Of a DNA stretch of 60,697 nucleotides, positions 18,225 to 25,161 are shown one piece after another. The number at the start of each line of letters is the position of its first letter. Position 1 is the first letter of the stretch. The translations under genes were made by a program, and so were the position numbers. Below the pieces are notes generated by a model that did no database searches, was not told the DNA's origin, and worked only from the letters and a program-made list of their open reading frames with translations. Source of the stretch: Rhodanobacter sp. (GTDB lineage: Bacteria; Pseudomonadota; Gammaproteobacteria; Xanthomonadales; Rhodanobacteraceae); the NCBI GenBank assembly GCA_004298505.1, contig SCRO01000029.1, positions 1 to 60,697 on the forward strand, read 5' to 3'.

Positions 18225-18932
18225 ATGCCTTCTCCTGAAACCGCGGCGAACGCCATCCCGATCGGCAACGCATCATCCTCGGCGACGGTGCTGCTGCAGG
18301 CGCGGCGGCTTGGATTCGCCATTGACGGTCGCACGCTGTGGCACGACCTGGATCTGACATTGCGTGCGGGCGAACGCCTGGCCGTGGCTGGCGCGTCCGG
18401 CAGTGGCAAGACCCTGCTGCTGCGGACCCTGGCCGGACTGGAGCCGGTGCAGACCGGCGAGCTGATATTTCACGAACGCCCGCTGTCGAACTGGTCGATG
18501 CCGGCCTACCGCGCTCGCGTGGTGTACGTTCCGCAGCGCCCGGCACTGCCTGAAGGCCAGGTGGAAGCCGCGCTGCGAATGCCGTTTCAATTTCGTGTGC
18601 ACCGGCACCAGCGCTTTCCGTCGAACCGCGCACGGGAATTGCTGGCCATGCTGGGGCGTGACGAGAAGTTTCTGCAGCAGCGCACCGAACGACTCTCCGG
18701 CGGCGAGGCGCAGATCGTGGCCATGCTGCGCGCGCTGCTGATTGGCCCCGATGTGTTGCTGCTCGACGAACCGACCGCGTCGCTGGACGCGCGCGCCGTT
18801 GGCGCCATCGAAACACTCGTCGAAAGCTGGCTGCGGGCGCAACCGCAGCGCGCCTGCGTGTGGACCAGCCATGACCGTCAGCAACTGCAGCGCATCAGCG
18901 ACCGGGTGCTGTCGCTGGGGGTGGTCGCATGA
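18225..18932 (+). CDS. fetA: ABC transporter ATPase, FetA/YbbL-like iron exporter subunit
   Basis: A 235-aa cytoplasmic ATPase. Walker A GASGSGKT lies near residues 56-63, the signature RLSGGEAQIVAML near 150 and Walker B VLLLDEPTASLD near 172. Its stop overlaps the start of the FetB-like permease by 4 bp. In E. coli FetAB exports iron and protects against peroxide; that role is inferred here from the pairing with a UPF0014 permease. The 156 bp upstream contain only a GC-rich stem at 18091-18109. Confidence 0.85.
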   Translation: MPSPETAANAIPIGNASSSATVLLQARRLGFAIDGRTLWHDLDLTLRAGERLAVAGASGSGKTLLLRTLAGLEPVQTGELIFHERPLSNWSMPAYRARVVYVPQRPALPEGQVEAALRMPFQFRVHRHQRFPSNRARELLAMLGRDEKFLQQRTERLSGGEAQIVAMLRALLIGPDVLLLDEPTASLDARAVGAIETLVESWLRAQPQRACVWTSHDRQQLQRISDRVLSLGVVA

Positions 18933-19744
18933 GCGCCGGCTATATCAATCTGGACAATTGGCAGCTCGGCTTCGCCGCGCTGCTGATCGTGCTCAACCTG
19001 GCGATCTCGGTCTGGCTGCGGCTGGGGCTGGGGCTGGGGCGCAGCCTGCTGGTTGCCAGCGTGCGCATGGTGGTGCAGTTGCTGCTGGTCGGTTTCATCC
19101 TCGACTCGGTGTTCGCGCTGACCACCCCGCTGCCGGTGATCGGCATCGGCGTGGTGATGGCCGCACTGGCCAGCGTGGCCGCCGTACGGCGTACCCGTCG
19201 CCGCTTCCCCGGCATCTACTGGAACAGTCTGCTGTCGACCCTGGGTGCGGCCTTCGTGGTGACCGGCGCGGCGCTGGCCGGCATCATCAACGTGCACCCG
19301 TGGTTCGCGCCGCAGTACGCGATCCCGCTGCTGGGCATGGTGCTGGGCAATCTGCTGACCGGCATCTCACTGGCACTGGACCGGTTCATGCAGGGTGTCG
19401 CGCGCGAGTCCGGCGTGATCGAGAGCGATCTCGCCCTGGGCGCCACCCGCTGGGAAGCGGCGCGCCCGCTGATCAGCGAAGCGCTGCGCACCGGCATGAT
19501 CCCGACCATCAACGCGATGATGGTGATGGGCGTGGTCAGCCTGCCCGGCATGATGACCGGCCAGATGCTGGCCGGTGCCGCGCCGGCGGCGGCGGTGCGC
19601 TACCAGATCGTGATCATGTTCATGATCGCCGCCACCACCGCACTGGGCACGCTGGCGGTGATCCTGCTGGCGTACCGCCGGTTGTTCAATCGCCGCCATC
19701 AGCTGTGTGTGACGCGCCTGCACACGATCGGCCGTACCGACTAA
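18929..19744 (+). CDS. fetB: Iron export permease, FetB/YbbM-like (UPF0014)
   Basis: A 271-aa inner-membrane protein with about seven helices, starting MSAGYINLDNWQLGFAALL. The conserved segments of UPF0014 are visible: GMVLGNLLTGISLALDRF and GMIPTINAMMVMGVVSLPGMMTGQML. The start overlaps fetA by 4 bp (ATGA), so the two are coupled. It converges with a gene at 19810. Export of iron is inferred from family knowledge. Confidence 0.88.
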   Translation: MSAGYINLDNWQLGFAALLIVLNLAISVWLRLGLGLGRSLLVASVRMVVQLLLVGFILDSVFALTTPLPVIGIGVVMAALASVAAVRRTRRRFPGIYWNSLLSTLGAAFVVTGAALAGIINVHPWFAPQYAIPLLGMVLGNLLTGISLALDRFMQGVARESGVIESDLALGATRWEAARPLISEALRTGMIPTINAMMVMGVVSLPGMMTGQMLAGAAPAAAVRYQIVIMFMIAATTALGTLAVILLAYRRLFNRRHQLCVTRLHTIGRTD

Positions 19745-19809
19745 AGCAGTTGTCGGAAGCGCCGCGATGACTGCAATCGTGCGCAAGCACGTCACGCAGG
19801 CTGAGTGCC

Positions 19810-20583
19810 TCAGAAGAACTCATACTCCACCTGCGCCAGCCACGTCCGCCGCGGTGCCGCTGCATTGAGACCCAGCACCACGCCGACGCGATATTCCACG
19901 CTACCGGTGGTGCCGGGCACATGCCATTCACCGGCGACGATGGGGCCGGCCTGATAGGCGCTGTCGGCAGGTCGCCCATACGCCTCAATACCGGGGCGGA
20001 ACACGCTGGAAACCGCGTATGTGCCGGAATAGCTGTAGCGAAACTCGTACTTGCCGCCGGCACCTGCGCCCACTTGCTTTTCCCATATGGCATTGAAGCG
20101 ATGGGTAAAACGGCCCGCCGTCTTTTCGATCAGCGGACCGAACTCGACGGCATCGGGCTTGCCGGCAACGATCTGGTGCTCGTACGAAGCGAGAAAGCCG
20201 AAATCAGCCCAGTACTCGCCCGGCTGGGTAAGCTGGAAGGTGTTCTCCAGTTCATAGCCAAGCAGGCGGCCGCTGCCGCCCGGCTTGTGCTCATACCGGG
20301 TCAGATAGAGTTCCGGCTTCCACCAACTGGTAAACGCATGGGAGATCGAAAACTCCGACGCCGTACCGCCGTTGAAGTCGGCGCGGGGGTCGTCGTAACG
20401 GTAACCACGCAACTCTACCTCGCTCTGCGTATCGAGCACGTGCGGCGAATAGACGATGAAGTCGTCTGCTTGCGCCAGGCCACTGGCGATCATCAACGCA
20501 AAACCCGGCATCAGCAGATAACGGCGACCGTTGCCGCGACCAGTTCCTGCCATTCGCACGGATGAGGAGAACAACAAATGCAT
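19810..20583 (-). CDS. Exported protein, probably outer-membrane beta-barrel
   Basis: A protein of about 257 aa, with an export signal ending near GLAQA and mature start DDFIVYSP. The body has alternating aromatic/polar beta strands and the chain ends in VEYEFF, an aromatic C-terminus typical of outer-membrane barrels. The start is uncertain: the ATG at 20583 is preceded by a weak GGGA, and ATG 20553 is possible. I do not recognise the family. It lies downstream of the cupredoxin gene and may be co-transcribed. Confidence 0.6.
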   Translation of the reverse strand: MHLLFSSSVRMAGTGRGNGRRYLLMPGFALMIASGLAQADDFIVYSPHVLDTQSEVELRGYRYDDPRADFNGGTASEFSISHAFTSWWKPELYLTRYEHKPGGSGRLLGYELENTFQLTQPGEYWADFGFLASYEHQIVAGKPDAVEFGPLIEKTAGRFTHRFNAIWEKQVGAGAGGKYEFRYSYSGTYAVSSVFRPGIEAYGRPADSAYQAGPIVAGEWHVPGTTGSVEYRVGVVLGLNAAAPRRTWLAQVEYEFF

Positions 20584-20798
20584 GAGAAATTTCCCGGGTG
20601 AACAAGATTTCAAGCGTGCGCCGACAGCATCGCCGGCGACAAGACGACGACAAGTTGAACGGCACGGGAGGAGTGGATCAGTTTGGCGCTTCGGACGCTG
20701 GGGCGAGGCGCCGCGGAGGCGCGCGCGACGAAGCTGCGATCTTGCCGCGATTGACCCAAGACATGGCGACGACCAGCGCGGCTACGCGAGGCATAACA

Positions 20799-21131
20799 TC
20801 ACTCCGCGATCAGACGGCCCTGTGCCGTGGCTTGATGAAAGTCGCCAAAGAAACGGTAATTTCCGGCGCGCAACGGCCCCACGAAAATGGTGATGGTGCC
20901 GTTGGGCAGCACGATCTTCTCGCGGTTAAAATCCGTACTCTCGAACTCTTCCGGCGTGGCGTCCTCATTGCGCACGAGCAGCTTGAACTTGATCCCGGCC
21001 GGAACCTTCAATTCACTGGGCTGGTAGACATGGTTTTTGATGGTCAGCTTGTAGTACGGCAGATCACTGGCGTGTGCCGTCCCCACCAAAGTGAATATCA
21101 GCGCGGCGCCGGTAAGCAGAGAAGGCTTCAT
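20799..21131 (-). CDS. Periplasmic cupredoxin-domain protein
   Basis: A 110-aa protein with a Sec signal ending GTAHA (about residue 22) and a single cupredoxin-like beta-sandwich. Segments such as YQPSELKVPAGIKFKLLVRN, ATPEEFES and FFGDFHQATAQG match the periplasmic partner proteins found beside FTR1-type iron permeases. The usual type 1 Cys ligand is absent; His at FFGDFH is present. No FTR1 gene is found next to it here. A possible Fur site lies at 21161-21180 in its upstream region. Confidence 0.78.
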   Translation of the reverse strand: MKPSLLTGAALIFTLVGTAHASDLPYYKLTIKNHVYQPSELKVPAGIKFKLLVRNEDATPEEFESTDFNREKIVLPNGTITIFVGPLRAGNYRFFGDFHQATAQGRLIAE

Positions 21132-21160
21132 CCCGATTTGTTCCGTTGCAGAGTTCGGCG

Positions 21161-21180
21161 AATGCTACTCATTCTTATTT
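21161..21180 (-). promoter_or_regulatory. Possible Fur box upstream of cupredoxin gene
   Basis: On the reverse strand the sequence reads AAATAAGAATGAGTAGCATT, which loosely matches the Fur consensus of AT-rich NAT repeats (GATAAT-GATAATCATTATC type). It lies about 30-50 bases before the cupredoxin start. The match is imperfect; I offer it because the protein type is normally iron-regulated. Confidence 0.3.
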
Positions 21181-21264
21181 GTGCCGTCAACCCTGCCGGA
21201 CGAACTCCCGAACTACGCGCTCTCGGTAATCTGAGTGGCGACCACCACGTGAACGGCCTTCGAA

Positions 21265-21278
21265 TTGATGCACGTCAA
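21265..21278 (+). promoter_or_regulatory. FNR/ANR-like box (TTGAT-N4-GTCAA) upstream of Met-rich gene
   Basis: TTGATGCACGTCAA has the TTGA-N6-TCAA core of CRP/FNR-family sites and is followed by TA, as at the boxes near 31.7, 42.1 and 50.9 kb. It lies in the divergent gap between the cupredoxin gene and the Met-rich gene at 21371. At class II spacing +1 would be near 21313, with a weak CAAGCT in the -10 position. Confidence 0.45.
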
Positions 21279-21370
21279 TAATTCGGCACCCATTTCGGCC
21301 CAAGCTGAATCGCCCGGATGCACTTGAGGCGCAACGGGACATTCATTCCACTTTCCAGGAGAGTATTGCC

Positions 21371-21805
21371 ATGTCTACTGCCAGACTTGAAAAGATCGCT
21401 GCCGCCGGACTGGTGGCGTTGTTGTTTGCCGGAACGGGCGTGGCTGCCGTGGCTGCCCCATCCGGGGCCCAGACCACCACCGCCGCCAAGCCCGCATCGC
21501 AGGCCGCCCTCAACCAGAACATGCAGGAGATGCGCACCCAGATGAAGCAGTTGGAGGCCACGCATGACCCAGCCGCCCAGACCAAGCTGCTGGATGCGCA
21601 TATGCGCACCATGCAGAAAACGTTGCACATGATGAAGGGCCAGGGAAGTATGGGTGGCGCCGGCGGCATGGGCACGGGCATGATGCACGGCAAAGGCATG
21701 GGCGGTTCCAGCGACATGATGGCCAACGGTCAGATGATGCAGATGATGATGGGCCAGATGATGCAGCACCAACAGGCGATGCAGGCCATGGGATGCACCA
21801 AGTAG
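21371..21805 (+). CDS. Met-rich periplasmic protein
   Basis: A 144-aa protein with an export signal (cleavage near AAVAAPS), an Ala/Gln helical middle and a C-terminal half extremely rich in Met, Gly and Gln (for example GGMGTGMMHGKGMGG and GQMMQMMMGQMMQHQQAM). Met clusters in the periplasm usually bind Cu(I) or Ag(I). AGGAG lies nine bases before the ATG. I do not recognise a named family. It is followed 110 bp later by a cytochrome c with a Met-rich insert. Confidence 0.75.
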   Translation: MSTARLEKIAAAGLVALLFAGTGVAAVAAPSGAQTTTAAKPASQAALNQNMQEMRTQMKQLEATHDPAAQTKLLDAHMRTMQKTLHMMKGQGSMGGAGGMGTGMMHGKGMGGSSDMMANGQMMQMMMGQMMQHQQAMQAMGCTK

Positions 21806-21915
21806 TCCGTCGACCCGCGTCATCGCTTCCGCTACTGCCAACGTCGCGGGCCCCTGGCGGCCACGGTTCATTATCGCTGCGCAGGGCATATCGCCCAGCA
21901 CAAGCGATTCGATGC

Positions 21916-22611
21916 ATGCGCCCCGTTGCCCGTATCTTAGCCATGGCCGTCGCCGCTGCCGCTATTGTGTTCACGAACGGCTGTTCTGGTTTCGGGGAAT
22001 CGGTCGGGGGCGATGCGACGCACGGGCAAATCGTCGCCAAGGCGCACTGTGCGTCATGCCATGGTGACGACGGGAACAGCACAGTGGCGGTCTATCCTCG
22101 GCTGGCCGGCCAGAAAGCAGACTACCTGTACCGCCAGCTATCGGGCTTCAAGGATGGCACTCGCCCTTCGACGGTAATGACAGCCATCGTGGCACCGCGG
22201 TCGGATGGGGATCTGCGGGATGCCGCCGTCTTCTTCGCCGGGCAGGCACGGGGCAGCGATCCGCCGGGCCCGCCCGCCCGGATGGCGCAGGGGCGCCAGC
22301 TGTTCCTGTTCGGCTCACCGGACGGCAACGTACCCGCCTGCGCGGCCTGTCACGCGTCGGGAGTGAAAGGCATGCGAGGCATGGGGCACATGGGCGGCGG
22401 GATAGGCATGGGCATGGGCAGCATGCCCATGATGGGCATGCTGGGGCGCCGCGCACCCACGCTGTATGGCCAGCATGCCGCGTACGTGATCAGTCAGCTG
22501 CAGGCGTTTGCCAACGGCAGCCGCCCGGCGACAACGATGGACCGCGTCGCGGGGAGCATGACCGCGCAGCAGGTGCAGGCGGTGGCTGACTATGTGGCGG
22601 CGCATCCATAG
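21916..22611 (+). CDS. Diheme cytochrome c4-like protein with Met-rich insert
   Basis: A 231-aa exported cytochrome starting at the ATG at 21916 (MRPVARILAM). The signal ends FTNGC, so it may be a lipoprotein. Two class I heme domains are visible: CASCH near residue 45 and CAACH near 145. Between the second CXXCH and its distal part is an insert rich in Met and Gly (GMGHMGGGIGMGMGSMPMMG), which is unusual in cytochrome c4 and could bind copper. The neighbour is the Met-rich protein. Confidence 0.85.
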   Translation: MRPVARILAMAVAAAAIVFTNGCSGFGESVGGDATHGQIVAKAHCASCHGDDGNSTVAVYPRLAGQKADYLYRQLSGFKDGTRPSTVMTAIVAPRSDGDLRDAAVFFAGQARGSDPPGPPARMAQGRQLFLFGSPDGNVPACAACHASGVKGMRGMGHMGGGIGMGMGSMPMMGMLGRRAPTLYGQHAAYVISQLQAFANGSRPATTMDRVAGSMTAQQVQAVADYVAAHP

Positions 22612-22747
22612 GAGTCTGTCGAGCTTTGGTTGACCGGCCTGCGAATCCGCCTGTGCGGTCCATCTACCGCCGATTCCTGGCCTACGGAACCACCATGGGC
22701 CGGCGGTCAGCTTTCGCGCGCGGTGTGTGGCGTTTCACAGGCGCGCT

Positions 22748-22829
22748 CTCAAGGAACAAAAACTGCAAGTCTTTGTTTCTCTAAGAATGTCTGGTCCGAG
22801 TCTTGCGGACTTGGGAAGCTGATTAGCGT
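22748..22829 (+). repeat. 82-bp imperfect direct repeat, copy A
   Basis: This block begins CTCAAGGAACA and contains TTGCGGACTT. It aligns without gaps to 37401-37482 with 60 of 82 identical positions by my count. It lies in the gene-free stretch 22612-22983, just downstream of the ccdA stop. Nothing else is recognisable in that stretch. Confidence 0.6.
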
Positions 22830-22983
22830 CGAATCCTGTCATGTCCCTTCTCCCCCTCGGGAGTCTGCGGAGGAGCCTCATTTCAATTCTTCTCAAGGCG
22901 GCCGTTTTCGCGGCTTTGGTTCATATCCTTGATGCCCGGACGTTTATTGTTGAGCGGCGGGAGGTGCCTACCTCAGATCCACA

Positions 22984-23718
22984 CTAGCCCAGCTTCGAGA
23001 GCAACGGCAACTGGACGACGAGCCAAGAAGACACCGAGGTCATCTTGCCCGTTGCAATCGCAATACCAGTGAGCACCAGCAAGCCACCTGCAACTCGCTG
23101 TATCCAGGCGCCCATGTGGGCAACTCGGTTCATGCGGGCCAAAAGGAAATCCAGAGTCGCACTGGCCAGCAGGAATGGAACAGCCAGGCCGAGGGCATAC
23201 ACCAGCATCAATGTTGTGGCATTGCCCATGGTTCCGGCAGCCGCAAGAGTCATGATCGAGCCAAGAATCGGCCCGATACAGGGAGTCCAGCCCAGGGCGA
23301 AACCTACGCCAAGTACATAGCCGCCGAGTATCCTCTTGTTCGGATCGGCAGCCGGATGAAAACGCAGATCGCGGTTGAGCCACGGGATGTGAATCAAGCC
23401 CGTCATGAGTAATCCGAAGACCATGACGATACCCCCGGCCAAATAGTTCATGATCACCGGGTCGATTGCTATGACTCTCCTGAAAGAGCTTATGCCGAGT
23501 CCAATCAGCACGAATACTGTCGAAAAGCCGGCAACAAAGGGAATGTTACCCGCAGCGACCATTATCCGCCGACGGAAACTGCCACCGGGCTGGTCAATGA
23601 AATGGCCAGCGGAATGGGACAGGTACCCCGGGACGACCGGCAGCACACAGGGGGAAAGAAAAGAAGCCATGCCGGCCAGAAAGGCAGTGGCTGCACCTAT
23701 GGTGGCGACAGATAGCAT
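22984..23718 (-). CDS. CcdA/DsbD-type thiol-redox membrane protein
   Basis: A 244-aa inner-membrane protein with six helices and no thioredoxin domain. The two redox Cys residues are visible in FLSPCVLP (helix 1) and LGWTPCIGP (helix 4). CcdA passes electrons from cytosolic thioredoxin to periplasmic thiols, needed for cytochrome c heme attachment or disulfide reduction. It is last in the leftward operon beginning at 31683, whose first gene encodes a periplasmic Cys protein. That pairing suggests it keeps metal-binding Cys residues reduced; this is inference. Confidence 0.88.
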   Translation of the reverse strand: MLSVATIGAATAFLAGMASFLSPCVLPVVPGYLSHSAGHFIDQPGGSFRRRIMVAAGNIPFVAGFSTVFVLIGLGISSFRRVIAIDPVIMNYLAGGIVMVFGLLMTGLIHIPWLNRDLRFHPAADPNKRILGGYVLGVGFALGWTPCIGPILGSIMTLAAAGTMGNATTLMLVYALGLAVPFLLASATLDFLLARMNRVAHMGAWIQRVAGGLLVLTGIAIATGKMTSVSSWLVVQLPLLSKLG

Positions 23719-23824
23719 TCCGCGTCCTCCTATTTACATGGTCACCGGGTCGATTAATTTGCCGGCTGCACAGACACACACCGCGAGTGCGTCTGTGCAG
23801 GTAAATCTTTCACCCACGCAGAGT

Positions 23825-24244
23825 TCAGCCGTTGGACATTGTCTGTACGATGGCCCAAGATGGCGAACCGTCGGGTTGCAGCTTCACCTGCTCGCCGGCT
23901 CGCAGACAACGATGCTCGCTCATCTTGTGCGTATTCTGGATGGTGATGACTTTGCCGGTTTTCAGCTCGATGATGTTGTGGCAATGGTTGAGCCCCTGCG
24001 AGTCAGGCATGCAGTCTGAATCCGTCTTGACGACACCAAGGGTTGGCTCGGTCATTGTTCCCTTTACGACCGCCACAAAGTAGCGGCCATCCTTGCCATT
24101 TTGAGTCCAGCTGACCGGCCCCTGAACTCCCTTGGGCAGTACGGGCTCCCATGCCCTGGCTCCAGCCGAAAAGCCGATGGAAATGATGCCAGCAAAAGCG
24201 ATGGCGGACAAAATCTCGACTCGACGAGAATGTAGTTTTTTCAT
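23825..24244 (-). CDS. Exported protein of unknown function with Cys/His motif
   Basis: A 139-aa protein with a Sec signal ending GARAWE (about residue 31). The mature part carries DSDCMPDSQGLNHCHN and later HKMSEHRC, so three Cys and several His could form a metal site. The ending is GEQVKLQPDGSPSWAIVQTM. I do not recognise a named family. It sits between ccdA and a YHS-domain gene in a metal-efflux operon, so a metal-binding role is a reasonable inference. Confidence 0.7.
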   Translation of the reverse strand: MKKLHSRRVEILSAIAFAGIISIGFSAGARAWEPVLPKGVQGPVSWTQNGKDGRYFVAVVKGTMTEPTLGVVKTDSDCMPDSQGLNHCHNIIELKTGKVITIQNTHKMSEHRCLRAGEQVKLQPDGSPSWAIVQTMSNG

Positions 24245-24306
24245 GATCAGGTAGCCTCGTATTTTTTAAAAAATAATCAATATGATTAACCGCTCTTCTG
24301 ACAGGC

Positions 24307-24320
24307 CCTTGCCGTCAAGG
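24307..24320. promoter_or_regulatory. Palindrome CCTTG-N4-CAAGG upstream of exported protein gene
   Basis: CCTTGCCGTCAAGG is a perfect dyad with a four-base centre. On the reverse strand it contains a TTGACG that could be a -35. An AT-rich stretch with TTTTTTAAAAAA follows at 24265-24276 before the 24244 start. It may be an internal promoter/operator in the operon; the regulator is unknown. Confidence 0.3.
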
Positions 24321-24391
24321 TATGACAAAATGCAAAAGCTTCTGCGATTCAACATTTATCAGGAGACAATTGACCGTCGCTATTACCATTG

Positions 24392-24589
24392 TTATTTCGG
24401 ATTTATTCCGTGCTGGCGGTGCTGATTAATATACTTTCCTGGTTCATCCTGAAATGTAGTCAGGCATGTTTCAGAGCAGAAGTAGTAGGTCTTGTCCAGA
24501 TAGGTGAATTCCTCGCAGGCCGATTTGCGGCTGATCTCCATGCCACAAACTGGATCCTTGATAACATGTTCGACAATATGATTTTTCAT
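24392..24589 (-). CDS. YHS-domain protein
   Basis: A 65-aa protein made almost entirely of a YHS domain: IKDPVCGMEISRKSA, then TYLDKTYYFCSETCLTTFQDEP. The Cys at DPVC and the pair FCSETC are the metal-binding residues of the family. The start is the ATG at 24589, with GGTGGAG six bases upstream; a longer frame would use a GTG. YHS proteins accompany copper transporters. Operon position is between the PII-like gene and the exported protein. Confidence 0.85.
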   Translation of the reverse strand: MKNHIVEHVIKDPVCGMEISRKSACEEFTYLDKTYYFCSETCLTTFQDEPGKYINQHRQHGINPK

Positions 24590-24765
24590 GACATTCTCCA
24601 CCTGCACTTGAGGGTTTCAATACATTTCGCAAAAATTACGGTCTCTTGAACGAATGATCCAGCGATTTGGGTTCGACCACAAAGACGTCGGTGATGGGTG
24701 GTCGCTCCCGGCTTGCATTTCGGAAAACGATGGCTTCGGAATTGCCCACGGCACAACGTGACGTC

Positions 24766-25086
24766 TCATGGATTCGACGATGGGACGTAATCCTTGACGT
24801 GGTAGATCGTCTCCACCGGGATGACCGCTATCATGCCATCCGTGTCGCTCCCGGCGTGAGCGATCCGCATGATGCACTGGACTACCTGTTCGGCATGCTC
24901 CGCGAGCACAAACACTTCCACCCGTGCCTGCATCGAAAGCCATTCAGAATTGTAAAAATTCTTATAGTCGCCATATCCCGTGACCTTGGTCATGGTAACT
25001 TGAATTGCTTTTTGCTCCTTCAGCGCTAGCTCCACGGCTTCGAGGCTGCTGTCGTTGATGATGGCAGTGATCTTTCGGTACTTCAT
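24766..25086 (-). CDS. PII-like signalling protein in an RND operon
   Basis: A 106-aa PII-superfamily protein starting MKYRKITAIINDSSLEAVELAL after a strong AGGAGG. The beta-alpha-beta ferredoxin-like repeat, the TKVTGYGDYKN turn and the C-terminal MIAVIPVETIYHVKDY match PII. The T-loop is altered: the uridylylated Tyr segment of GlnB is replaced by FYNSEWLSMQARVEVFV. So it is not GlnB/GlnK. Family members next to CusA/CzcA pumps are thought to modulate efflux, by nucleotide or metal binding; that role is inference. Confidence 0.8.
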   Translation of the reverse strand: MKYRKITAIINDSSLEAVELALKEQKAIQVTMTKVTGYGDYKNFYNSEWLSMQARVEVFVLAEHAEQVVQCIMRIAHAGSDTDGMIAVIPVETIYHVKDYVPSSNP

Positions 25087-25161
25087 TTCGATCCTCCTGG
25101 GTTCCCGGAAAGTCCGGGAACCCCAAGTGTGTTTCGCGCCAGCGCAGTGGCATCAGTAACA

